Shown here: piece after piece, positions 29,346 through 38,679 of the stretch
Layout of the letters: every line of letters starts with the position of its first letter
Numbering within the stretch: position 1 is the first letter of the stretch
Origin: Chara braunii
Taxonomy: Eukaryota; Streptophyta; Charophyceae; Charales; Characeae
Direction: 5' to 3'
NCBI GenBank assembly: GCA_003427395.1
Contig: BFEA01000740.1
Span: forward strand, 520,410 to 559,088
DNA length: 38,679 nucleotides
Notes under the pieces: generated by a model
Databases searched by the model: none
What the model was told of the DNA's origin: nothing
The model's input: the letters and a program-made list of their open reading frames with translations, nothing else
Position numbers and translations under genes: made by a program

Positions 29346-32300
29346 GTTGCAGCCAAAGTTGCAAGTCCCTATACAATGGTTACTTAATGACTGGTGCAGT
29401 TATTGCTCTGCTGGCTGGTATCAGACACTTGAGAGTTCCGATAAAATACATGATCAAAACACTTATTATATACTAATTAATCACCGTCTGCTTAACAGCA
29501 ATGCGGTGCATTGCTCACTTGACCAGATTTTGATAGTGTCTGGTGTGCTTTGTTAGAGTCTCGTCTCATGAAAGTATTGAGTGTTCCCTCTCTTTTGTCT
29601 TCGGAGTGATGCAGCATAGTCTGTCTCATTATCTTTTCACTTGTCCATCCCATTTTGTGTACCAATCACACCATTCCCTATATGCTTCTCTTTTCTCCCT
29701 TCGTCAGTTATCCTCATCCCAAGTCATTCTTGCGAAAAGAGAAAGTCATGCTGGGTTTTTGTAGATAATTGTCGTAGTCGATTCACTGTAGGCTACCGAC
29801 GATTCCCACTCTTGCACGCCCAACAGTCTCAATAAACGAGAACGTGCTGTGTAGATTCCTATCTGATCCAAAAAAATAAAAAATATATTCAATTGAGGTT
29901 TGGTCCCTCACTAGGCATAGTGCTTGTTCTCTTAGCAGTCTCAAGTGACACTGAGCGTCTTCAATTGCCCCCTCTTCCCAACCATCGATTTTGTAGTGGT
30001 GGAGCGAGGAGAACATCACTAGCGTATTTCCACTCCCCACTTTCCAGTGAGAGCCCATTGCATTGGCCTTGGATGAGGAACTACGACATCGCCCGAGAGT
30101 TCGGGGAATCATCTAAACTCAACTACCGATGGTAGATCACAAGATTTCGGTTGCAAAAGGCTCGTAGTAGTTAGTCTGTGATCAGAACTCTTAGTAGCAG
30201 TCTGCTACTAAATTAACGACTAACGTGCCATAACTGATTCATACTAAGAACCAGCAGACCGTTTACTTGTCTAACCTAGCCAAAAACTTGTCTTTCTCAT
30301 GCACTTGAGCAGAACTAGCTGCCAAATTAAGAAAGTTCTAGCATTAGGCATCAGCCAGCGCCCCGCTTTTGCACTACGGCAAGTTTTTTCCCTCATGAAC
30401 TTCACCCGAGTAGAACCCCAGACAGTCCTTCCACATTACAGACAGACCCCCCTCCTTTCCGGGTAATGCACTTAGTACTTGTAATAGAGGGCTCTGTCGT
30501 GAAAGGTACGCTAGGTGTTGGTAACGACGTGCCTCGCTCGAAAAGGCCACCTGAGGGGTTCACGGATCATAGTACCCACTTGAGTGAAGTACCAAGCTTA
30601 ACGCATAACTGTTCTCACGTTTGAGTTTGCGCGAGGTTATCTCGAGTCGTATCTCATTTCTCAAACAATACTCTGAGTGTCATCAGAAGTGAAGTCCACT
30701 AGACCACAAACGTAGGGCCTAGGCAATCTAAAAAACAACCCCTTTTATCGCACAGTGTCTAACTTGAAGTATGGATCTCTCTTGCATATAATCATGTGTT
30801 GCAATATATGTCGTACTCCCACAAGCGTAAGGTTGTTGTTGTTTGGTCAGACCTCTAGAGGTCGTTCCTACCCGACCGTTGGGTCTTCACGTGACCAATA
30901 GGGATAGCTTAGGGACGCACAGGCTCGCCAGACCTCACTTGCACACTATGAGAAGTTACTCACCAGGACTCTAACATGACCACATAAGACTGGAACGATT
31001 CAAGCGAGTAGCATACAAGATACTGAAAACCATGACGGAGACTCATGGAGAGTAGTCACAAACAAGTCTCTTTAGTCTTCTGATTTGGAAAAATCACTGG
31101 GTCAAGGTCTTCTGCAATTGGCCAGCAGAACTCTTTACCATAGTTAAAAATATTGAGCAATTTGTAGCTAGCTGGGTTTAGATGTGAGGTCTGATAATCG
31201 ATCAATTAATCAAAACTTTTGCTGTTTGTCGAGTGTAGGTATGACAGACCCTAATGGTGGCACACATCCTCTCACGAGAGAATCCCCAAAAGTTGTCAAA
31301 GAATTGTGACTCCCCCCTTTTCGGCTGATCAGCAATTCACTAGAACTCCCTAAGAGAGTTTACATTGTGCTAATTTTGCCCATCAGCTTGGGTTATGACC
31401 TTGATCTGTCCCCATCTACGAGGTACTTAACTAAAAGGTACGCCACTCTTCTCATTAACTTTCTTCTGCCCATCAGAATGGACAGTAAGGAACAAGGATA
31501 ATGATCCACTCATTCGTCGACGCAATCCCCAATTTTCACCCGTGCTCATACCCACTGTCCCTTTGCCACTACCAATCTTTGCTCTCCATTCTTGTGCTCG
31601 AAGATTAATGGGCGAGAGCTTAATCAGCATTTCCCCATCAGAGAATGTTGTTAAGCTTGCATGATTTGATCAGGCAGGCTAGGTCACGAAAGGATGCGAG
31701 AACACAAAGCACAACAATGCGCAAGAAAGCACGTGGTAAAAAGACGAGGTTTGGCCCCCCTCATGATCTCAGAGATCCGATTAGCGGCTGACGATGTTGG
31801 AATGTGTCACTTACCCATTGGTTCGACCATGTATTCCAGCCTGCCACAATGCGTCTCCGTTCTCCAGGAGAGACCGTACTTTATCCATCTTACTGAGTCA
31901 GGGCATCTAAAGACTGAGTTGGATGACGAGGACTTATCTTACCAATGTTAATACGCAAAGACTAGCTTGTGTGAGAAGCACCGTTGGGTTCAAGTTCAAT
32001 AGATCATCCCGAGACTGCAGGACTATTCGCTCGAAAAACAAACCGTCAATGAACCTGGGCCCGTGTTCGCACTACCGCACATAATTGACATCAACAGTAC
32101 TGGCAAGTAAGCGCTCCATTGGGAAAGTAATACAAATGCTTCAGATCAATGATCAACAAAGTAATGTCAGCACAAATGGGTGCGACTCTTACTCCACCAG
32201 ATATGACCTTACTAGTTCCGCATGACTCAGCCTCCCGTTCCATGAGGGTGGAAGCGACTGAATTACACTCACTACCGAGGAAAAGCTCGGAGCCTAGGAC

Positions 32301-34279
32301 GATCATCGTCATAAGCGTTCGCACATAACCGCTAGAAGGATGAAAATCTAGTTTCTCACCTGAGTCAATGCTGGTGGTGCTAGCTCATTCTCTCTTCTCG
32401 CCACACTTGAGTCGAGTTAGAATGGGTAAGCAGAATCAAACCAAGTTCGTGAGTCAGGTGACGTCAACCCATGTCGCAGTGCTCAGTTCCCCACTTATGA
32501 TGAGCTCACAGTGCCCTTCCGGCCTCTCTCACGAACCTCTCTTGGTTGCTCGCATACCTCTCCCACCTCGCTCAAAACCTCTGTAACAGAGCAATGGCAA
32601 TCAATCAAGCTGCCTTTTCGCACGGACTCACTGACTAAATTTGGCTCCCCTTTTCTTCGTCTGACCACAATGTTCATTCACCCCCTACAGTCGTATTGCA
32701 ACTTCAATCGGCGCGAGCTGGTCCAGGCCAAGAACCGGTGTCAACTATGGTGATCAGTACACATGCCCCCTTCATGCGGCTTGCGTCAGTCCGACTTCTC
32801 ACTTCCATGCATGTTGCTCGTACGCAGTGTTCTTGCCATCTTAGCCCTTCTCTCGACCCAAACGCACCTGTCAGCAGCATCGTGACAAGAGAGGGACCGA
32901 AGTCAGCCTAGTCACTGGCATAGCTTGCCCATGCTTTTCGCTTACTCGCCTGACCTCTCTCTTTCCCTTGTGTGCGGCACGTATCTTACACACTACGGAG
33001 CAAACTGATTTCCTCCGCATGGGAGCATCATCTTAACACCATCTCGCTTGCCCGGTCCCGAGACAGGGAAGCCGCGCACGCTGCTCCGCAATCTGTCAAC
33101 ACGGATGACGTCAACGGTGAAGAGCGAGCTCACATCCTTCCCCCTCTCTTTCTTACACACGCCTTAACGCCTGCTCCCCCGTCAAGCCGTGAAGACTCAC
33201 CTCGGCTTAGCAGGCGAAAGAGCACCGAGTGAGCGCGAAGGCTAAAGTTGAAGACCATCACACTCCCAAGCTCCCGTCTCTCTTTCTCTCTGCGACTCTC
33301 TGCATGCATTGACCTCTCTTCCGCTCGTCCTCTTCCATTGTTCCTCTCTCTATCTGTCTTTGACAACCTTCTCAGTCTTGCCTCCCCCGCTCTTGAGCGT
33401 GACCGTTGTGACTGCCTCACTGTGTTGCCCCTTTGCTCGCGGACATGTGTCGGCCTCTCCTCTGTTGTGGACTAGCCCCCTGGCTACTCTCTTACGCCAC
33501 CTTTTCTCGGAGCGTGCCGCTCTGGCTTGCACGCATGTTGACCTCTGAGTACCCCCTTTTTCGACCCCGCTTTCTGTTACTCATGAACTGCTTCTCTCTC
33601 GCGTTAGCCTTGGAGAGCCTCTTTTCTTGACACGTGTCTTTTTCCCCTGCTCTTCTTTTCCCTTGTCCCGCGGCCTCTGGGCATCTATTGTCGAGAACTG
33701 GCTCCGTGTTCGCCCTCCACATCTCGCGCCAGAGCGTGGTTCCTGCGAACCTGGTCCGGCCTGTTCCAGGACTGGAGACAGGTCCCCCGGTCACTAGCCT
33801 CACTCTCCACCTCTGGGTCACGGTCCAGGTGCCGCTGCTCACGTTCCACCGTGTCTGTTGAGGTTTCAACCTCGTGGTAAGTAATGGTCACCCGACATCC
33901 TTCTCTTCGCCTGGTTTTTAGAGTCCGTGACCGCCAACAGTAGTCTCTGGTCCCTCTTCATTTCCTCGTCTCTCGCTCCCTCTACGGTAACCTTTAGACT
34001 CGCCTCATCTCCCCCGCCGTAACTCAGGATCGTAGTGATCCTGGGACGTTCGCCAGACATAGGAGACCAGCGAGTAGTATACTTCCAGTAATCCGGCCGG
34101 TAGCCATGCAGGCCGTTGCTGCGTGCCATAGCCGATTGCCAGATAGACACAGCTCGGTACTCAGCACACGTGCACAGAGGCGCAGAATGCCCGCCCCTCT
34201 CAGGCCTACAGCGTCAACACAGTAAAGGTGGCCTGTGCGCTGCTACCTGCCCACAACCAAGGACTCATTTGCCTCATCC

Positions 34280-34286
34280 CTTTATA
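34280..34286 (-). promoter_or_regulatory. TATA box of right (5') LTR
   Basis: CCTATAAAGGGATGAGG in element sense, identical to the left LTR. Transcription from here would run through the LTR ORF, the PBS and gag-pol. Confidence 0.6.
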
Positions 34287-34685
34287 GGCTCACCACTCGC
34301 TATGATCCCGCGTTCTAAACGAAGAGTTCAACTTTAGTTTTTTTCGAATTTCCTCACATTAATAGTTTAATGCTCCAAAATATAAAACAAAATAAAACTA
34401 AATAATTTAGAGACCGAAACTCAACAGTCGAAGTACGGGCCGAACTCACTATGCTACTGTCAATCACTAATCATCGCGACGTGACCACGGTCCAAAAAAC
34501 TGAAGTCCCATAACGGGATACCGATAACTTTTCCCTTCTTTCAAAACGCGTCCGCTGGCCTATCCTTGATGGGTACCCGTGTCCGATGGCAAGGAGGGGG
34601 CTTATGACCCTCTTCAGGGGTGATAAGCCTCCTACCGATGCAGCCGCGGGTCGCCCTTTTTTTGGGGTCCTACCGAGTGGTGCCT

Positions 34686-34764
34686 GATCAAGCCTCCCAC
34701 CCATCAGTACCAATATGACAGGCCCGATCAAGCCTCCCACCCATCAGTACCAATATGACAGGCC
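34686..34764 (+). repeat. 40-bp tandem duplication private to the right LTR
   Basis: GATCAAGCCTCCCACCCATC...AATATGACAGGCC occurs twice in a row. The left LTR has one copy followed by about 70 bp of different sequence up to GTGACAGGCCGAAAGG. Confidence 0.85.
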
Positions 34765-34784
34765 GAAAGGAAGCCTGAGAAAAT

Positions 34785-34852
34785 TAATAATGATAGTAGT
34801 AATAAACACTAATAATAATAATAGTAATAATAATAGTAATAGTAATAACAAT
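34785..34852 (+). repeat. (TAA)n/(TAG) microsatellite in right LTR
   Basis: Counterpart of 16137-16190 with altered length. Confidence 0.9.
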
Positions 34853-35599
34853 AAAACGGGATAGGAAAAGAAGGGAATTCATAACGCCGCCGCGGTCAGA
34901 GATCACTAGATCACCCCAAACTAAAGCGAGGGTCCAGATCCACACGCGGATCAAACACTTTACTTCCCCTTTTCCTTTTTATTCCTGCTTTTCCTTTTCT
35001 TTCTTCTTCTTTTGCCCCCTTTTCTATTCGAAAGTAACAGCGAGCCTACGTACCTAAACCCATAACCCGACTAGGGCGCGATAGGACCGCAGTAGAAATG
35101 ACAGCGTCGGTCTTTCCACCTTCGCGTCCCTGGGCGAACCTGGCGGCTACCACGGCTACAGGCCGGTAGTGCTCTGCTGTACAACAGGGCGTCGAGCCTG
35201 CGTGGACCAAAGGAAAGTCCTGTGGCGCACCCTTCATTTTGTCGAGGCAGGCACCAATAGGACCGGTCCACGTCAAGGTACAGTCCGAGTACTAGGGTTT
35301 GTAGAGGTTCGGGAACATGACTACAGGCTGCAACATCGAAGCCAAAGGTTGGTACCAAGTAGGGACTTGGTACACAAAGGAGGGTCGGGACACCGCGCCC
35401 TCCGACAGCGCGCGTACGCCGTGGCTTGGATTTTCGATATCGCGGTCGTACGTAAGTGTGCACCTGAGCGGGTTCCCTGTGTTCGTGGGAGCGATCGTAT
35501 CCTACATGCAACTACCCTACTCATGCTAGGTAGAGTGAGATTCAGATGTTTCGTTCATATCCATACCATTCGTGTGACGAAAAGGAGAGAAAAGAAAAA

Positions 35600-35612
35600 G
35601 GGGGGGGGGGGG
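35600..35612 (+). repeat. Poly-G tract
   Basis: A pure run of 13 G in the leader of copy B. Confidence 0.9.
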
Positions 35613-35946
35613 AATGACAATCAATATCTCACAGCGTCCTTAGCGGCTTTATGACGATCAAGGACTAACAAAAAGAACTCAAACATGCATAGCGGGTGCT
35701 TTCAATCAGATGCAGATGGAGGAGAGAATTAGACAAGTGTCGTAAAACAAGATCGGGAATCCGAAAAGGGTCATTGATGAAGAAGAGTTCACACCCATTC
35801 ACGCATGAGGGAAAAGCAACAACAAAAATTGGAGACGGTTTACAAAAGAAGGCCGCGATAAAATCGACCATATCCTGATCCAAAATTATACAGATGACAG
35901 AGGAAAAGAAAGGAACAACACAAAAAAAACTTATCCCACACCCACA

Positions 35947-35951
<5 letters not shown>

Positions 35952-36028
<77 letters not shown>
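35952..36028 (+). repeat. (CT)n microsatellite (GA tract of copy B)
   Basis: A pure CT run on the plus strand, about 250 bp downstream of the copy B TATA box in its own orientation. Matches the GA tracts at 1-70 and 4915-4940. Confidence 0.95.
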
Positions 36029-36031
<3 letters not shown>

Positions 36032-36274
36032 CCACACTCCCAATGCGGGCGGTCTGTCGCCTCGCATCCCCGCTTGGTTCGAGCATGCAAGTCAAGTTCG
36101 CCCGTGCGCCACAAGTTGTCGCGGCCCCACATGTCAACCCCACACACCCAACACCAGCTCGTCGGATCGCCCAACTCTCGCACTCACTCACCTTCCAAAA
36201 CTTGCTTGTTAGCCGACCCTCACTGATCGCACTAACCTCGAAATTCGTAGAGAGACAACTAATCGCGCTTGTGA

Positions 36275-36281
36275 AATTTAT
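36275..36281 (-). promoter_or_regulatory. TATA box of copy B
   Basis: GCATGCTATAAATTTCAC on the minus strand, aligned with the copy A TATA box. Upstream CTGGCCATGCAGACG and downstream GCGATCAGTGAGGGTC are conserved. Confidence 0.65.
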
Positions 36282-37017
36282 AGCATGCACGCCTGCGCGA
36301 AAGGTACGGGATTAAGCCCAGGTGGACAAGAGGAGAAGAGAGGAAGTGCCTACGTCTGCATGGCCAGGCCGCGACGTGGGGTCGTAGCCACACTCCATGC
36401 ATCGGTCCGGTCATGCAGGCGCTCCGACCAATTAGAATAGAGTACGTGAGGCGAGGAAGACGGAGAAGGCGGGCAAACGCGCGAAAACCAAGAAGGAAGA
36501 AAAATAGAGTTACAATCACGCCCACCAAAATGACAACTACGCGCAAAAAGAAGTCAGAACCCGGATCTTGTCGCGGCATGACGTGCATAAGCAGGAAGCG
36601 CCGCACAACAAAATTCATAAGGCGCCTAAATTCTTAGCTTAAGTCATAATTGCAAAGGAAAATTCCGAATGAAAAAACAATTCCGAGAGCCCGTGGGGGC
36701 TCGACATAAGTTGAAAATTCAAAAATAATATTCTCCCGCGATGATCGCACCAAAATTCCCAGTGCTCACAGCAGAACAAGAAAGAAGTTATGGTACAGTT
36801 ATTTTTCGCGCTCGCTAAGGCGCGTCTATCAACCGTTGGTACAGGATCTTCCTAACACTGACCCGACATTCTCAGCGAAAATCGAAAAAGAAACGAGGAC
36901 GTCCATGCAATTTGCTCACCCGACCCATCTTCCCACAACTCACCCACTCAACCCGTCGTATTTCCTCAAGCAGCTCCGCGCAGAAAATCACACGATTCTA
37001 GAAAATAGTTGGTCACA

Positions 37018-37021
37018 CTCT
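37018..37021. repeat. Target-site duplication of copy B, right (ctct)
   Basis: Matches 8297-8300. Removing B and one ctct joins the LINE fragment at 8300 to the sequence at 37022. Confidence 0.65.
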
Positions 37022-37480
37022 ATCCTTTAGGTGCAACGGAGGTCTTAGCATCCAATAGGTTGACCTTACCGATAAGGTGTGAAGGCATCGTAAACATGGA
37101 GGTTTCTTTCCCATGGATATAGTCCATGTCCACATGGTCGGATCCAGTGGGAGCTTATCAATTGAGATGTATGGCTTGAAGGCCGGCCATTTGTCTTTGT
37201 CTTGTAGCACCCTTATTCTGAATATCTCATCCACGTGAAATGCTTTGGTCATTTGTGGTTAAGGATAATGAAACACATGATTTTGCCCCATAGAGAACCA
37301 CTGGAGAATGATCTCCTCTTCTTCTCGCACCAGCACTGCGTTACCGACCTGTTGGGTGTTGCCATGTAAACCCATCCCAACAGAAAAATTATGGCAAATT
37401 TTCTGACAGGATGATCACATGTGGACACCATATTTCAACCGTTAGAACTATGTTTATAAACTGTTTGGTGGGGAGGGGTG
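37022..37480 (-). pseudogene. Degenerate coding remnant, probably upstream part of the interrupted retroposon
   Basis: The minus strand shows protein-like pieces in shifting frames: KAFHVDEIFRIRVLQDKDKW, PAFKPYISIDKLPLDP, then in the next frame DHVDMDYIHGKETSMFTMPS and HLIGKVNLLDAKTSVAPKG. By the target-site duplication it was contiguous with the LINE fragment at 8300 before B inserted. I cannot assign it to a known LINE domain, so it may be a different, older element. Confidence 0.4.
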
Positions 37481-37606
37481 TCATGTGTTCCACCAGAAGT
37501 GAAGGAAACCAATTCTGACCAAACATTGGGAAAACTGAAACTGGTGTGTCCATTTGTTGGTCCATTTGTTGAAAGGATGTTGGTCCATCTGTTGACCATT
37601 TGTTGA

Positions 37607-37707
37607 CAACTTGTTGAAAACTTGTTGAAGACTTGTGGAGAACTTGTTGAAACGTGTTGAAAACTTGTTGAAACGTGTTGAAAACTTGTTGAAACGTGTT
37701 GAAACAT
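37607..37707 (+). repeat. 21-bp tandem repeat (TTGAAAACTTGTTGAAACGTG)
   Basis: About three good copies preceded by degenerate GTTGAAAACTTG units. The 21-bp period gives a heptapeptide repeat (FQHVSTS) on the minus strand, joined to a short open frame ending 37435. I treat this as a minisatellite. Confidence 0.85.
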
Positions 37708-37918
37708 GGTTCACCTTTAGAAGAACGTTACGTTCTGTGTTGGGGGAAAAAATCAAAACTTTTGGCTCATGTCATCGATTTTTGGTGGTTTCTTCCCCTC
37801 CTTTTCTCCTGCTGCATGATACGCTATGCACTTTCGTAAATGTCAATCGTTGAGTCTTCCAGTACTCTTGACATGCAAAGACCACAATGACTGAAGATAA
37901 AGAGAGAGTGTCATGGTT
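37708..37918. other. Unique spacer
   Basis: No gene or repeat recognised. Confidence 0.4.
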
Positions 37919-37942
37919 CACACACACACACACACACACACA

Positions 37943-38014
<72 letters not shown>
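37919..38014 (+). repeat. Compound (CA)n(GA)n microsatellite
   Basis: CA repeat to about 37974 with a CAGA interruption near 37940, then an uninterrupted GA run to 38014. It directly abuts the 167-bp tandem array. Confidence 0.95.
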
Positions 38015-38016
<2 letters not shown>

Positions 38017-38018
<2 letters not shown>

Positions 38019-38605
38019 TGCAAGCAGGGTTCACTACTGCGTGACAAAAATTCACCAACATGGCAGTGCGAGAGAGAGAGTGGCACGCAGTAGCCAACCT
38101 TTGTTTTTGATTGGTGCTGGATTGCGGTATTTCATTTTGTTGATTGACGCGTGAGAGAGCGTCGATTAAATGTTGAGCTACCCTGCTACAAGCACGGTTC
38201 ACTACTGCGTAACACAAATTTACCAACATGGCAGTCCGCGGGAGAGAGTGGCACGCAGTAGCCAACCTTCCTTTTCGAGTCTGTAGGATTGTTATACTTC
38301 ATTCTATGGACGGACGCGTGTGGGAGCCTCAATTAAATGATGAGATGCCCTGCTACAAGCTCGGTTCACTACTGCGGGCCACAAATTTACCAACATGGTC
38401 GTCCGCGAGAGAGAGTGGCATGCAGTAGCCAACCTTCCTTTTCGAGTCCGTAGGATTGTTGTGCTTCATTCTATGGATGAACGCGTGAGGGAGCCTCAGT
38501 TAAATACTGAGTTGCCCTGCTACAAGCACGGTTCACTACTGCGTGACACAAATTTAGCAACATGGTGGCATGAGAGAGAGCGTTGCACGCACTAGCCAAC
38601 CTTGC
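38017..38605 (+). repeat. 167-bp tandem satellite, about 3.5 copies
   Basis: Units start at 38017, 38185, 38352 and 38519 (periods 168, 167, 167). Each begins GCTACAAGCACGGTTCACTA and includes CCAACATGG, GAGAGAGTGGCACGCAGTAG and CCAACCTT. The fourth is truncated. The period is not a multiple of three, so the similar open frames in each unit are not evidence of coding. Confidence 0.92.
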
Positions 38606-38679
38606 ATTGAGGACAACCACGGATGATGTTTTTTTCATAACATAGTCGCTCTATGACCAATCACACAAAGATGAGCATT
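38606..38679. other. Right window edge, no feature
   Basis: Unique sequence after the satellite; nothing recognised. Confidence 0.4.

Larger units (their letters stand above)
9135..35407 (-). mobile_element. Giant Ty3/Gypsy LTR retrotransposon (26.3 kb)
   Basis: Two direct repeats of 7.6 kb bound an 11.0-kb internal region. The coding strand is minus: PBS next to the right LTR, then ORF array, gag, PR-RT-RNaseH-INT, a non-coding 3' part, PPT and left LTR. The domain order (integrase last) defines Ty3/Gypsy (Metaviridae). Size and extra ORFs before gag recall plant Ogre elements, but I see no second RNase H between RT and integrase, and no chromodomain. Stops and active-site changes show this copy is dead. 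LTRs differ by roughly 4-6 percent in the stretches compared by eye, so it is not a very recent insertion. Confidence 0.92.
27795..35407 (-). repeat. Right LTR (5' LTR in element sense), 7613 bp
   Basis: Colinear with 9135-16748. The first 100 bp on the plus strand are identical; other sampled stretches differ by about 4-9 percent, mostly transitions, plus small indels. It carries the TATA box at 34280-34286, the broken LTR ORF (28551-29192), the tandem arrays (29022-29345), and a local 40-bp duplication (34686-34764) replacing sequence present in the other LTR. No other gene is supportable in 30130-34275. Confidence 0.93.
35408..37017 (-). mobile_element. 2.45-kb ORF-bearing repeat, copy B (5' half)
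   Basis: On the minus strand it begins TGTGACCAACTATTTTCTAG at 37017, aligning with the start of copy A (TGTGACGAACCACTTTCTGG). It carries the TATA region (36275-36281), the GA tract (35952-36028) and the leader, and stops at the giant LTR. A minus-strand frame at 36618-36259 is only promoter sequence that happens to be open. The ORF half is at 8301-9134. Confidence 0.8.

Noticed and set aside
36259-36618. 119-codon minus-strand frame
   Set aside because: It covers the promoter region shared with copy A, where the matching frame is broken. It is open by chance.
37887-38595. Similar short ORFs in successive units at the right end
   Set aside because: They come from a 167-bp satellite whose period shifts the frame.

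Overview
The window looks like repeat-rich nuclear DNA of a eukaryote. I see no convincing single-copy host gene. A plant-lineage (streptophyte) host fits best. The large Ty3/Gypsy element carries an 18-nt primer binding site of the plant tRNA-Asp type, and long (GA)n, (GAT)n and (CA)n tracts lie among diverged LTR, LINE and satellite sequences. The repeat density would suit a bryophyte or a charophyte alga such as Chara, but I cannot prove the species.

The main feature is a three-level nest. (1) At the base are minus-strand poly(A)-retroposon (LINE-type) remnants at 7205-8300, probably continued at 37018 onward. (2) Inserted into them, with a 4-bp duplication (ctct), is 'element B', a roughly 2.45-kb repeat with TGTGAC...GTCACA ends (8301-9134 plus 35408-37017). 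(3) Inserted into B, with a gcgc duplication, is a 26.3-kb LTR retrotransposon (9135-35407) on the minus strand. Its LTRs are unusually long (7614 and 7613 bp).

In element sense the giant element reads: 5' LTR (35407-27795), tRNA-Asp PBS (27790-27773), an array of unfamiliar ORFs (27450-25484), gag with a CCHC knuckle (25415-23580), protease, RT, RNase H, integrase with a GPY/F tail (to 19681), then a 2.9-kb non-coding 3' region with an antisense TATA-driven ORF (17096-17560), polypurine tract (about 16767-16752) and 3' LTR (16748-9135). It is decayed: in-frame stops, an integrase Asp-to-Asn and an RNase H Glu-to-Lys change. The LTRs differ by roughly 4-6 percent in stretches compared by eye. 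Its most unusual trait is a module with the signature D-[ILV]-R-x-Y. It occurs in three ORFs between PBS and gag and again in an ORF inside each LTR, behind an Asn/Gln-rich tract built from tandem repeats.

The 2.45-kb repeat occurs three times: C (1-1576 plus 3547-3587, plus strand), A (3868-6329, plus) and B (minus, split by the giant element). Copies A and B, which are complete, have 7-bp inverted termini and a TATA box followed about 260 bp later by a GA tract; all three have a leader, one conserved ORF of unknown function and a conserved 3' tail. C reaches the window edge with its GA tract. C is interrupted by a 2-kb non-coding poly(A)-tailed retroposon (1577-3546) flanked by a 9-bp duplication. 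Three poly(A)-ended retroposons share a 3' GCTGG...CCAGC stem-loop.

The right end (37480-38679) holds a 21-bp tandem array, a (CA)n(GA)n tract and a 167-bp tandem satellite.
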